The translations under genes were made by a program, and so were the position numbers. The notes below the pieces were generated by a model that worked only from the letters and a program-made list of their open reading frames with translations, was not told where the DNA came from and ran no database searches. Shown piece after piece: positions 10,447 to 21,492 of a DNA stretch of 32,950 nucleotides. The stretch comes from Pholiota molesta (taxonomy: Eukaryota > Basidiomycota > Agaricomycetes > Agaricales > Strophariaceae): positions 1 through 32,950 of the forward strand of contig JACGCK010000367.1 of assembly GCA_014925825.1 (NCBI GenBank), written 5' to 3'. Position 1 is the first letter of the stretch, and the number at the start of each line of letters is the position of its first letter.

Positions 10447-11051
10447 AAAATTGAAGGCCAGAAGGGGTGCATTGGGATTGTCTGGATCAGAGCTATTGCC
10501 CCAATTTGACAATACCTGGGCCGTTGCACGAGCCTCCTCTATGCTCTATCCAGTTCATCACACAAGTATTTCAATTCTATTTCTGTAGTTAGCGTCCTGG
10601 TACTTCCCTGAATATATTCCGTACACATTTGCGAGGTATCAAGAATTTTGTTGACTAGAATCCGATAAATGAGACTCATCTCATCGGCCAAAATAGGCGC
10701 CTGTCAGAGCAAATGACCCTGATCGACAAAATGAACAACATACGTGATATAGATATTCACAACGTTTCAGCTTCAAGAAATTTTCAAAGCGATTCGTTGA
10801 TGGGCTTCGGGCGCTCGAGCTTGAGAGAGAGAAGCTGTGTTGCGAAACTTGGGCGCGACCAAGGCGCGACGCGAAATTGCATAGCGTTCGTGTCACGTGA
10901 CACGCGTCAAATAATTTCGCGTGTCGCAGCATGTGCCCAACTTGAGCTTGAACTTGTGCCATTCTCTCCTTCCAATCTCCTTCCATTGAGGACGACGACG
11001 CTCATCGGGAGCAAGCGTCCTGCGGCACCCATTCTAACCCATACAACAACT
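10447..11051. other. Upstream region of the TMEM223-like gene
   Basis: About 600 nt with no separate gene. The frame of the next gene is open upstream to 10713, but that extension lacks conservation-like features and crosses a regulatory palindrome, so I treat it as non-coding. It contains the CACGTG palindrome listed separately. Confidence 0.5.
10889..10904. promoter_or_regulatory. Perfect 16-bp palindrome centred on an E-box (CACGTG)
   Basis: CGTGTCACGTGACACG is identical to its reverse complement. It lies about 150 nt upstream of the ATG at 11052. TCACGTGA is the classic core bound by Cbf1/bHLH factors, which in yeasts control genes of respiration and sulphur metabolism. That would suit a nuclear gene for a mitochondrial protein, but the link is inference. 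Confidence 0.45.
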
Positions 11052-11837
11052 ATGTCATCTATCTTCCGGACCATCTACGCACTCAGAAGCATCTTTCGAG
11101 CCTCTCGAGATTTGCCGTGGGAGCAAGTACCCCCCGTTCGTCCCGACACAGTCAGCGTCATTTACCACCAGCGTCCTCCTCTATGGGCTAAATGGGGGGG
11201 TGTCTTAGTTGCATTGAATGTAATGATGGTGTTCGTGTGTCTGTTCTATATCATCCTTCTTTCTGCTTTTCTAAAATGCAGGTGCAGCTCTTCGATCGTT
11301 GAATATACTTGGGACTTTTCCGGACTCTCCAGTCGCAACAAAGTTGTGCCCGTAGAACAAGCAGAAACGCTCGATTCGGAGGACGAAGCATTGCCAATGG
11401 ACCTTGCCGATCGTATTCGGATGCAACCGTTCGCGAAGAAGGTCTTCTTTTCTGGGGTTAATGTTATTTCTGGGGCGGGGTTTATTGTTTATTTGCTTGC
11501 TCAAAGGGCACGAGTTTTGCGCACAGTCACTCTTGCGAGACCTGGTTCGGGCCCTAACGCAAAACGTTCAGGAACGCTCTATTTCCAAACTGCAGTTCAC
11601 CCAGCTGGGTACGGTATCGCGTTCCCTATAAAAGACGTCTCAATCGTCAGAACAAACATACCTTCGAAACTCATCCTTCGCGTCACTGGGCTGGGTGGAT
11701 GGGAACTAAACGTGAACGGAGCTACTATCAATGGAAAAACGATGCCAAAAAATAAAATTGATGATTCCCGCGTGGCTATGCTTCGCGCATGGAATGCCAT
11801 AGGTGGCCGTGTTGGGATTCCAAAAGCGAAAACATAA
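11052..11837 (+). CDS. Two-helix membrane protein, TMEM223-like (probable mitochondrial)
   Basis: Read without introns this is 261 residues from the ATG at 11052. The N-terminus is basic with no acidic residue until about residue 18 (MSSIFRTIYALRSIFRASRD), as expected of a mitochondrial presequence. The order of elements is VIYHQRPPLWAKWGGVLVAL into a first membrane helix (about 50-75), a polar Glu/Asp-rich loop, a second helix (VFFSGVNVISGAGFIVYLLA, about 134-153), then ARVLRTVTL, a beta-rich tail with LYFQTAVHPAGYGIAFPIKD, and a GWELNVNG segment. This order matches what I remember of TMEM223, a mitochondrial inner-membrane protein linked to COX1 synthesis, but sequence identity is low, so this is inference. 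A GTAATG..TGCAG intron at 11220-11281 looks possible by signals but would break the frame. A shorter in-frame intron (donor at 11231) cannot be excluded, so the end of the first helix is uncertain. Confidence 0.55.
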   Translation: MSSIFRTIYALRSIFRASRDLPWEQVPPVRPDTVSVIYHQRPPLWAKWGGVLVALNVMMVFVCLFYIILLSAFLKCRCSSSIVEYTWDFSGLSSRNKVVPVEQAETLDSEDEALPMDLADRIRMQPFAKKVFFSGVNVISGAGFIVYLLAQRARVLRTVTLARPGSGPNAKRSGTLYFQTAVHPAGYGIAFPIKDVSIVRTNIPSKLILRVTGLGGWELNVNGATINGKTMPKNKIDDSRVAMLRAWNAIGGRVGIPKAKT

Positions 11838-12465
11838 AATCGTTTTTCGAAAAATTATTGGACATGGCTTGGTGAGCAATTCTTCATTTGTCCTCATTTA
11901 TTGCAATGAAATTCACTCTATGCCTACCTGCGGCAGATAGCATATCTTCCATTGGCCTTCATACCCGGCTTAACGATACCAATTTCCAGGATAATTGGAG
12001 TTGTCAGACTTGGCAATAGTCATAGTCTGATTCGCTACACTGGCATGCACTGCACGACAGTGCATGATACGGTGGCTTTTTACATATGAGGCGACACCAA
12101 TGATGTGGTGTAATCTTAGGGATTCTTCGAACACTATTTAATATTGATATAAAAATTGAACATAGAGGTTTTCTCTGTCGTACTTACTTATGCATGATCA
12201 TGAAAGAATTATTGAAGTCGAGCAGTGCGTCGGCAATGGGCGTGGGAACATGCTTTGACGCGTCGACAGTGATGTGAAATCTCTTTGCCACTTTGCGACA
12301 CACCATTGCAGGCAGCTTTGCCACCTACCACTCGGTTTATACTACCGGGGAAGGCCAAGGTGCTACTGTCCTCGTCTCATCGCCTTTATTGCTTTGTAGA
12401 ACAACAGGTTCTATCTTAGCCCTTCAAACTTCGATTCTGCGGTACAACTTCCTCCAACTGCTGAA
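11838..12465. other. Intergenic stretch before the palmitoyltransferase gene
   Basis: About 630 nt without a supported gene. It contains the 3' region of the TMEM223-like gene and the promoter of the palmitoyltransferase. No clear TATA box, repeat or RNA gene is recognised. Confidence 0.4.
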
Positions 12466-15272
12466 ATGTCGGCGTCACCACATTCCTTGACCTTCTCTTC
12501 TTCCGTTCAACAATCTCTCAACCAAAACGTCAAGAGAAACTCTCTGGGATCTATCCAGCTACCCCTTCCTAGCGGCCTTAATGCACCCATGACCCAGCGA
12601 GCACCTCTCATTGTGGCTCCAAGCTCTCCTGGACCCAGTAGTCCTCGCGGGTTTGCTTCTGTTGCAAGACCTCCGGAAACATATCAAGGCCATTCATCGA
12701 CTATTCAAGCCACCTTTTCGCCCCCTAATGCACCATCCACTGTTCATAGGTCTACGCATACAGGTGGCATCCAGCCATCAGCCGCGTTTTTTCGTCCCTC
12801 AAGGCCAACATACCAGCCTCAATATTCCCGGCCTAGCTCCCCTGAATCCATGAGCGCACCCCCTGATGACCATTTTCAACTTGCACCCATAGCCACCCAC
12901 TACGATTCGGACGATCACCACATTGCAGAGAGTATAGCAGGCGGGAATGAGAGCGAGCAGGAGCAGCAGTTCATGACCCTGAAAAGGATCAAGCAAAGTC
13001 GCGAGCCGCTCTTGCCAGGTCCTCAGGGCCCTCCGTCAAGACCATCTATGACTGCCTCTAATTCGATCCCAGTCTCTCCTGCTTCTCGTATGGTAAGGCA
13101 TAGTCTTGATCGTGTCCTGAGCATCAGTCGGGGACTCAGCTTCGATTCAATGCGCAAGTCCAATAGCACCCGTGCTGCCGACGGACGTCCAAACTTTGAG
13201 AGCAAATTGAGCGATGAGGAAAATGGGTACTTGCCGACGAATTACAATGGACCCACCGATCCCGAGCTTATATCTGCAGCTTCCCCTTCCCCTGATCCGT
13301 CGTTTATCCCTACGCCTCCCCGACGGCGGCCTCCTCTATCTGCAGTACCCTTTATCGACCCCGCGACAGGGCAAGCTGTCCGCAAGTACCAAACCCACCC
13401 TTCAAGAAATCAATTCATGTGCGATGGGAGGATGCTCACCGGTGGGGACCAACCATGGGCGTTCATTGCGTCTCTCGGGCTATTGTTTGCTATTGCCGGT
13501 GTCTGGTTTGGGACAACCGCGGTGTGGTGGTGGCACAATGAAAGCCCGGCAGTGGCAGCGATAGGTGCCTACCTCGCACTGCTTACCATTTCCACAATGT
13601 TCGCCACGGTGAGTCTGTCTGCTTTCTTGGGTATCAATAGAACTGACTAAGTCGTGAAAAGGCAACTACTGATCCAGGCATCCTTCCCCGCAATTTAGAT
13701 CCAGATCCTCCTTACCCAGCAAGTTCCCCTTCTGATGGCAGCAATCGTGCTCCCATGCCTCGTGATCTCAAGGTTCGAACGGATGTGTGAGTGAACCTAT
13801 GGGATTTTCATCGACTTGCACTGAACAGATGCCAGTGTCCGTGTGAAATATTGCCCAACGTGTAGGACTTATCGTCCTCCTCGGTCAAGTCATTGTAAGA
13901 TGGTACGTTGTTCGTCATTTGTTACAGGTACACGGTGGAGTCATAATACCTTTTTTACAGTGTGATAATTGTGTGGATGGATGTGATCATCATTGTCAAT
14001 GGGTGAACAACTGTATCGGTCGTCGAAATTATACCACATTCTTTGCTTTGCTCCTTTCAGCCGTAAGTTGCGTTATCCCTCCCTTGAAACACATTTACTC
14101 AATGTTCTGCTATCTGATATACCTTGTTCAATCAAATGTACAATGCGAACACTAACATGCTGATTCTATATTCCATTTATGATTCCATCGTTACGTTTCC
14201 CTCCAGACGACCACACTCGTACTCATCATTGTGACTTCTGCCCTGCATTTATTCTTCCTGACACGGAGGGAGCATGTGGAGTTCAAACATGCTCTTAGCC
14301 AAGGCGCAGGAAGTGCGGTGGTGTTCTGCATGTCGATCAGTGTGATATGGCCTGTCGGAGCGCTGCTATCGTATCATATGCGGGTGAGTGCTTTCTTCGA
14401 CACTTTTTTGACCGTATTCTTTCCTGCATACCAAAAGAGAAAAAAGACACGACGTCCTATTTCAGTGGTCTCTAAACCCACTCATTCTGGAATCTCTCCT
14501 TCGTGTATCTTTATCATTTCTTGTATCTAAATGGAGACAATGTACTGACATCTATTCCCGACCTCGTTGCTTTGAATAGCTCCTGCTCCTTAATATAACC
14601 ACCATCGAACAGGTGAGTTTGTAACCTTTCTCTTGCAAATGAAATATTTGGCTTTGTCTACCGGTTTCATTTTGGTTTCTATCCTTCCCCACTGCGTTTT
14701 GGGGTGCTTGTAGGGCGGTCACTATTAGGCTGGCAAAATGGGACTTCCTTACCCCTCCCCCATGCCCATCCTATCTGTCATTATCTGCCAAACGACCGGA
14801 AGCACAGCCGGTACCTTCCTCCCATCGCGTTTTCTAAGTCTCCCCTTCCTTCGCTGTTCTATTCTCTCTCATTCTATTATTGTCCATGCGTGGTGTCTGC
14901 CTTGTACTGACTCCATACAATCCCTTCTTCCTATCCCCGGCCAACCATCCATCCAATTCACAGATCCGAAACCAAGCGCACAAGACGCTCGTCCCGGGCC
15001 CAGCGCCCCCGAACCCGTTCTCGCACGGCGGGTGGCGGCGCAACCTGCTCGCGGTGCTGTGCCGCCCGCAGGGGTATTCGTGGCTGGACGCCGCGGCCAT
15101 TGTGACGGAGGACAAGCGCGAGGTGAACCCCGGGCTGCTCGAGGACCCCCCGGCCGGCCGCGTGGGCGCGCGGGTCTTCCACGTGGGTCCGGAAGGAGAG
15201 CTCCCGAGGGGGGTGAGTGTGTTGGGGCATGGGAGTGCGGAGTGGGAGGGCGAGAGGCGTGAGGAGGACTAG
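12466..15272 (+). CDS. ERF2: DHHC palmitoyltransferase, Erf2 type
   Basis: Seven exons (12466-13608, 13662-13786, 13836-13902, 13961-14062, 14207-14383, 14580-14612, 14964-15272) give about 651 residues. Erf2-type enzymes, usually with Erf4, attach palmitate to Ras and other proteins at the ER/Golgi. Residues 1 to about 300 are Ser/Pro-rich and disordered. Then come [16 protein letters not shown], two membrane helices (about 330-382), and the cysteine-rich domain [47 protein letters not shown], with the catalytic DHHC at residues 454-457. Two more helices ([15 protein letters not shown] and [20 protein letters not shown]) and the conserved TTIEQIRNQ follow the core. All zinc ligands and the DHHC are present, and every junction keeps the frame. 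The last intron (14613-14963, 351 nt) is much longer than the others. Coding GC rises sharply in exon 7. The frame ends at 15272, but a GTGAGT at about 15212 could start another intron, so the extreme C-terminus is uncertain. Confidence 0.88.
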
Positions 15273-17620
15273 GAGGGCGGCGGGGAGGGGGCGGTGGGTC
15301 CGGGCGCGGAGGGCGAGCCTTGGCGTTATTGACGCGTGTGTAGGCGGTCATTTGCGTGACATCTAGCAGGCAGGCAGACTCAGAGACGGGATGGGATGCG
15401 ACGCTTCTTGGGCTGTTGGGTTCGTTAAGGTCTAATGGGTGTGTGCGCGCAATCGGGGTCGGGGATAGCGTTGGCGTAACTCTGTTTTGGCACCCTTTGT
15501 TTCTCTTTTTTTTGATTTTTGATTTTCTCATTTCTCATTTACTGCTTGGAACCGGGTTTTCACTTATTTTATTCCCTTCAATTTCTGGCGTTCACGTATC
15601 GTATTTTAGGCTTCTCGGTTATCCCATATGTGCGCTTTTCAGTATCTTGCCTTTGTTTTTCTTTTCTTTCTTCTTGAGTGGTTTAGATGGTGGCTATGTG
15701 TAGGCGCTACGATCGCGGATTGGTGCTGCATGAGTAACGCTATCCTTGGAGCTATTTTTACTATGATACATAATTATACCAGCGATAGATCCTATATACC
15801 TTTTCCGGGCGTTATAATTAGCGGGAGGCGAGGGAAGGAATGGAGCTTGTGTAGTGTGAATCAAGTGTGAATGCTGCCCACGGTTGAGGAGTTATTTGGG
15901 TGCTTGGAGGCTAGTGGTGAGGTGTTAGCTTGAGAACGGTGTATTGCAGGATTCAGAAGCTACTTGGAAGATGGTAAGAATCAGGTTAGAGGTTGTTGAG
16001 GCGATGATTAGGCGGATGTCCCCCCGGAGTGGGGGATCCGAATCTATCGGGATTTGGCTGTGGCTCTTGGGGAGGTAAATGGGTAACATAAGAGGTTATG
16101 TTAACATTCGTTCGACATCTGGGGACGACAATACATATGTACATAGATTGATGATGAACAACGTAAGTAACGAACGTTCATTGGTATTCCCCATTCCTTC
16201 ATGCGCTCTGAATCTCAGGCTGCTTTACGCTGTTCTAGGCCGGTGCTTGCTTAGTTGGGCTGGGCTGAACTTCAACTGAAGCTTGAAACCAGCGTTGGAG
16301 TTTTGTTCCTTCTAAGTGCAGTTTCGTTGGCAGGTGATTCGCTACATGGGATGGCTCGGTGAGCGTGTACACTTACTCGAGTAGGATGATCAGTGTATGT
16401 AGTGCTAAACGTGGAACGGATTGTGGCGCAGGGCCCGCCGGCGGGGGCTGGAGGGCTGCGATTGGCGGGGGAAAGCGTAAGTAATTCGGGATGGGAGAAA
16501 TGGGTAGTTGAGCCCGGACGGCGAATGATGGAAAGAAAAGGCACGAGAGGGGGTGTTTTTAGAGTTGGGTCCCGGAATGCAAGGGAATGGGGCGCGGAGG
16601 AGCAGGATGGTAGGTGTATACATAGCGTTTGCGGCCGTTATGGATGGGCTGTTGATCATCATCCTATACGTGCCCCGGATTGAGGAATGAATGGAAGGAT
16701 GGTGGATGGGACAACATGCTTATTTACATATCTAAGTACTCTTCGAGCGACGAGGTCTAGATCTGGGCTCTTGCAACTTCGAGCGTGGAACATTATTATT
16801 TTGGTATCTGATTGCAATAAATTTATACACTGATTGGCATGCACAGAGAAACGCTCCACAGTCATGAGGCGGTGAGACCCTCAATTGGTGGCTACAATAA
16901 GCTGTCGTCTCAGCCAATCGAGGCGTTCCGTTCGAACTGTGCTCGACGTCGGAGCACGCCCACGCCAGATGCAGGCAGAAGAAGGTTATGTCGTGGATGT
17001 GGATATGTATGTAACCATTTCGCGCGGGTGGGATCTGGGGTCGGAAAGCGAAGCGGGTGGGTGCGTTATGCAGGCTGCGATTGGCAGGTGAATCCGTCAG
17101 CGTAGGCAGCCTGGAGGCAAGACCCTGAGGGGGATGCCCGACGTGGCCGGGGCGGTGGGAAAAGCTGCTCTGCGCGGTGTATAGCTGGGGAGATGCTAGG
17201 ACGGGGATAGGGGAGGGTGGTTGGCCCGGTGAGGATAAAATATGGGGCTCTGGAGGACAGGACGATTCGATTGGACGGCGGGGGAAATGATTATGCCGCC
17301 GGAAGAGAATCCGTGCGTGCCTGTGACGCCTGTCACGTGGGCCGCGGGACAATAATTAGAGCGGCGCGCGAAGTGGGTGGGACGGCATCAACACGCAGGC
17401 AGACGCCTGTGCTGTCGGCAACGAAGAGAGTGTGTGCTCCCCCGCCGACGGCTGATCTGAGTGGACGAGCAGCGCTGCAGGTGAGTGGGCTGGCGGTGGG
17501 CGGGGGTGCAGGGCTAGTGCGAGACAGTGACTGACTTGACTAAGCAGGTTTACGGTGCGGTGGTCACATCGGCGAGACAACGCAAACGCAAACAGTAGCT
17601 CAGAAAAAAATCATATAAGC
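15273..17620. other. Long intergenic region upstream of the transcription factor pair
   Basis: About 2.3 kb with no supported gene. Open frames here are short, overlap on both strands and have no recognisable domain. The left half holds the 3' flank of the palmitoyltransferase gene, with T-rich tracts near 15500-15680. The right half is GC-rich and holds repeated CCAAT-type elements and a CACGTG, listed separately, as expected of a large regulatory region for the first transcription factor gene. Confidence 0.45.
16461..17339. promoter_or_regulatory. Cluster of CCAAT boxes plus an E-box upstream of transcription factor copy 1
   Basis: CCAAT or its complement ATTGG occurs at about 16461, 16833, 16884, 16914, 17080 and 17270. 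Two of them sit in a shared GGCTGCGATTGGC context (about 16455 and 17073). CACGTG lies at 17334-17339, within GTCACGTGGG. CCAAT boxes are bound by the Hap2/3/5 complex in fungi. Six in 0.8 kb of GC-rich DNA is more than I would expect by chance, but no statistics were run. Confidence 0.35.
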
Positions 17621-20600
17621 ATGGCGACTCCCCCCGCCGAGCCCAGCCCCCTCCAAGTGCCGCCCCAGCCGCTGCCGCCAACTCCGCCGCTGAAGCCGAC
17701 ATCCACCGCCCCCAGGAGGCCCCGGCAGAAGAAGCGCGCCGACGCCCAGCACCGTGAGTCCCCCCACCCCCGTCCCCGCCCATGCTCACCCCCGCCAGAA
17801 GCAGCGCCCGCACAGGCCCCCCCGCCGCCCCGCGCCCCCGCCTTCCAGTCCTACGCGCCCCCGTACCTCATGAACCCCCCCTACCCGCTCAACGGCGGGC
17901 CCTACCCCCAGCACCCCCAGCACCCCCAGCAAATCCAGCAGCCAGCCCAGGCCATGTCCCCCCACCCGCCCCCGCAGTACGCCTACCCCATGCACCCCAA
18001 CCCGTACTCCCACCCGTACTCCCCCTACCCCCAGTACCAGCCCGTCATGATGTACCCCCCGCCCCGCCATACCATGCAGATGGACCAGCAGCACCACGAC
18101 CCCGCCGCCTCCGCCTCCTCCGCCAGCCAGGGCGCCAAGCGCAAGCGCAAGTCCCAGGGCGAGTCTGCACGCGGCGGAAAGGGCCCCGATCGCGCCTCCG
18201 ACGACGACACCGCCGCGTCCGGCAGCGACGCCCCCCGCGCGAACATGTCCCAGAAGCAGGCCGCCATCGATCTCAAAAAGCGCACCAAGACGGTGCGTGT
18301 CTGCGGTGTGCTGTGTATTTTCAATTGGCTGATCAATTTTTGCAGCAACGGGCCTGCGACTCGTGCAGGTCGCGGAAAATTCGCTGCGATGTTATTGCTG
18401 ACTCGGTGAATATTAGTGCATCTAGCCGTATGTGGCCGCTCATTTCTTTTCTGTGCAGGAGCCCGCGTTGTGTCAGCACTGCAAGCAGTATGGCTTCGAG
18501 TGCACGTTTTTCTTACCCATCACAGAGACGCGCTTTAAGAAGAAGAAGCTCGAAGAAGAGGCCGCTGAAAAAGAAAAGGCCGCTGCCTCCGTCAGCGCCA
18601 AAGCAGGCCCGTCCCGCCAGGACACACAGACCAAGCGCGACATCGGTGTTTTCGGTATGTTACTACAGTCCTTCGCCCACCCCGCTCCTCGTCTCCGTGT
18701 TCGGACTCACATGACGTCGTAGGGCCGACCTCTCCTGCCCACCTCTTGCACTCTCAAGCCACCATCAACTCGCGCGTCTACGAAACCTACGACCAGCGCT
18801 ACCAGCACTCCTTCGAGGTCAGCAAGTCGGGCGACGGCCTCATCCAGGTGCAGAAGCCCGCGCACGACGACCCGCAGCTCGCGCACCCGAAGCAGCTGGA
18901 CCTGCACATCGAGCGGGACGTCATCGAGAACCTCGTGAACGCCTACTTCGCGGACGTCGCGCCGATCCTGCCCATCGTGACCGAGGCCGAGTTCCTCGCG
19001 ACGCCGAACCCCGCGCCGGTGCTCGTGTACTCGATGTGTCTCGTGGCCGCCGCGCGCCGCGAGGTGCCGCAGAAGGTGTTCGACTCCATCCGCTTTGCGG
19101 TCAATAGTGTGATCAAGGGCGAGGACGTGCTCTCGACGGCGAGCATCGTGAATGTGCAGGCGCTGCTCATCCTGTGCATGACGGGCGACTGCCACTCGCA
19201 GTATGTCCCGAACGCGCTGTCGGCGCTGTGGATCCGCCTGGGATCCGCCATCAGAATGGTGCGTGCTTAGTATAGATTTTGACGTTGGCTTTTGGCTTTG
19301 GCTTTTGCTTTTGGGGTGGTGCTGAGTTTGTTTCTTTTAGGCGCAGGATCTCGGCTTGCACCGCGCAGAGTCCGTCAAGCAGAATATTGAGCTGAGAAGG
19401 CGCCTTTGGGGCGCGTGTCTCATCTGCGACCGATGGTGAGTCTTACTATACTCGACGCCCTCGATGTGACGTTGATTATGGATGTGCCCTCTCTTCAGGA
19501 CGAGCATTGCGTATGGCCACCCGTATATGATCGACGTGCAGGACTGCGACGCGCGTCTGCCTTCGTCCGGCGACCCGACGGATCTCTACATGGACGAACT
19601 TGTACGCCTGAGCATTATCCTCGGCCGGGTGCAGAAGACGATCTATAGGTGGGTGGTGGCTTTTCCTTGTTTTTTGGGGGGCGCTTTCTGAATCTGGGGA
19701 TTTTTTTCTGTGTAGTCCTTCTGGGCTTACGTTTATTAGGGATGAGCAGCTGTACGAGTTGCTCGCGGATATGCAGCAGTGGCAGGAAGGTCTGCCTGAG
19801 CACCTCAAGTTCAGAGGGCCCGACACGTCCCGCGAAGGCGGTAAGTGCCTCTTTCTCCCGCTAGCCATCTACCTCTCTCATCGCCGTTATTTCATCTACA
19901 TCTTTTCCTTTTCCTGGTACAGGCCTCCTGCACCTCCTTTACTCGTGCGTCTCGATGATGTTCTGGCGGGTGTTCATGCGGATCAGCTACTCGTGCCCGG
20001 CGCACCTCAAGTTCGGGCTGACCGTCGAGCAGTGGACGGCGCTCGTGAAGATGACGGCGGAGTCGATTGACTGGCTCGATGCGAACGAGCGTGTGTATGA
20101 TGTGTGGCTTCTTGTTGCGTACGCAGCGACGTCGTGTGCGCTTGTTCAGGTGAGTACCTTTTCCCACTCGGGTTTATTTCGTTTTATTACATTATTTTGT
20201 TCGAGTGAACGTGGTGGCTGATGTGGGATTTTTATTTATTTTATAGTATCATACCTGTATCCGCCGTAAAGATGAAGAGGCCCAGGCGTCGTTGCGCAAG
20301 CTGCGTGACTGCGTTCGCCGCTGGGAGGGCGCGATATCCGCGGACCATATGTCCGCCAGACGCAAGGCTGGTCCCTTTTCCCCTCTCTCGTCCTCGAATA
20401 ACTCTGTACTAACTACTCTTTTTTCATTGGCTCACTACAGACTGCGGAGATCATAGCGCTGCTGTATGAGGCGACGCAGGACCCGCAGCCTATCGAGGCG
20501 CCCGCGCTGAACCCGACGGGCGGCGTCACCGTCAAGCAGCCTGTGCTGCTCGACTACAAGAAGGACCCCACGCGCCCCGGCGGCGGTGTCTTCGTCGCCC

Positions 20601-21492
20601 CGCACAGCGGCGCGGCGAGTGCCTTCGGCGACGTGCTCGCGGGCACGATCATCAGCGGAAGCGCGAGCGCGGACGACGGTGAAGGCGGTGGTGGCGGGGG
20701 TGATTCTGAAGGTGAGGTGGTGTCCTTGGTGGCCGCTGCTGCTGCCACTGAGGCGTCGTTTGGCTCTTTGATGAATGAGACCGATAATAACCGTGCCCCT
20801 CCTCTTCCTGCTCCTGCTCCTGCTCCTTCGCGCCACCCTGTGCTGTATTCGCCGTCGCCGTTTGTGAATGCGCCGCTCCCGCCGACGTCGTCTGTGCGCG
20901 ATGACCGCCGGCTTTCGGCTGTGAACGTCGACCCGGACTTGATGGCCCTGTCGGCGTCTGCTGTGTCTGGCGTGTATACCCGCGATCGCGCGCCTGCAGG
21001 CAATGAGCAACAGCGGCGACAGCAGCAGCAACAGCAGCGCCAACAACAACAGCAACAACAACAGCAAGGCATCCCGCCAGCACCGCTGGTGAACCTAACC
21101 CCCCTCGGTGGCGGCCGCGACGGCGCGTACACGAACGTGAACCCGGCGATGAACCTGCAGCAGGCGCAGGCCGCGGCCGCGGCGGCGAGTGTGCAGGTGA
21201 TGAATGCGCTGGACGGGGCGGGCGGGCCCGGGGGCGCGGCGGCGAGCCTGGCGGAGCTGGCGAATGCGGATGGGTTCTTGGAGGGGATACCCGGGGGGAT
21301 GTTTGATTGGGGTGAGTGCTTGGGTTCCTGTTTTTGGTTTTTGGTTTGTTTTGGTTGTTGGGGCTGATTTTTTTTTGAAAAAAAATCTTTTTCGCAGGTC
21401 AATGGGATACGTTCTTCAGTCGAATTGGCGGTGGTGCGGCCCATATGGGGTTCCAGCAGCCGCAGCAGCAGAATCCCCCAGCTGGCCGGTGA
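17621..21492 (+). CDS. Zn2Cys6 transcription factor with fungal-specific regulatory domain, copy 1 (full length)
   Basis: Twelve exons (17621-17753, 17799-18292, 18346-18405, 18459-18654, 18723-19258, 19341-19435, 19499-19648, 19716-19840, 19923-20149, 20247-20366, 20441-21311, 21398-21492) give 1033 residues, and every junction keeps frame. Residues 1-209 are Pro/Gln/Tyr-rich with a basic KRKRK patch. The binuclear cluster has Cys 213, 216, 223, 234, 237 and 244 (CDSCRSRKIRC and CQHCKQYGFEC), then a basic RFKKKK linker. The fungal-specific transcription factor domain (PF04082 type) spans roughly 363-600, with RRRLWGACLICDRWTSIAYG as its signature. The C-terminal third is Ala/Pro/Gly-rich with a Gln tract near 901-921, a plausible activation region. 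The intron at 20367-20440 appears to be GC-AG with a TACTAAC branch site. Intron 1 is 45 nt and open in frame, so retention would add 15 residues. DNA-binding regulator in the nucleus; target genes unknown. Confidence 0.9.
21007..21066 (+). repeat. CAG/CAA trinucleotide tract encoding polyglutamine
   Basis: A mixed CAG/CAA tract in exon 11 of transcription factor copy 1 encodes about 18 glutamines with one or two arginines. It is absent from copy 2, whose deletion covers it. Mixed codons suggest a maintained glutamine run rather than recent slippage only. Confidence 0.8.

Noticed and set aside
10713..11051. Upstream extension of the TMEM223-like gene
   Set aside because: Open in frame but without recognisable sequence; a start at 11052 gives a sensible basic presequence and leaves the E-box palindrome in the promoter.
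14869..15531. Minus-strand Pro/Arg-rich open frame of 220 codons
   Set aside because: It lies antisense to exon 7 of the palmitoyltransferase gene and reflects high GC only.
18707..19195. Minus-strand open frame of 162 codons, repeated at 23091-23597
   Set aside because: It is His/Arg/Val-rich and occurs in both copies only because the sense exon is duplicated; it has no independent support.
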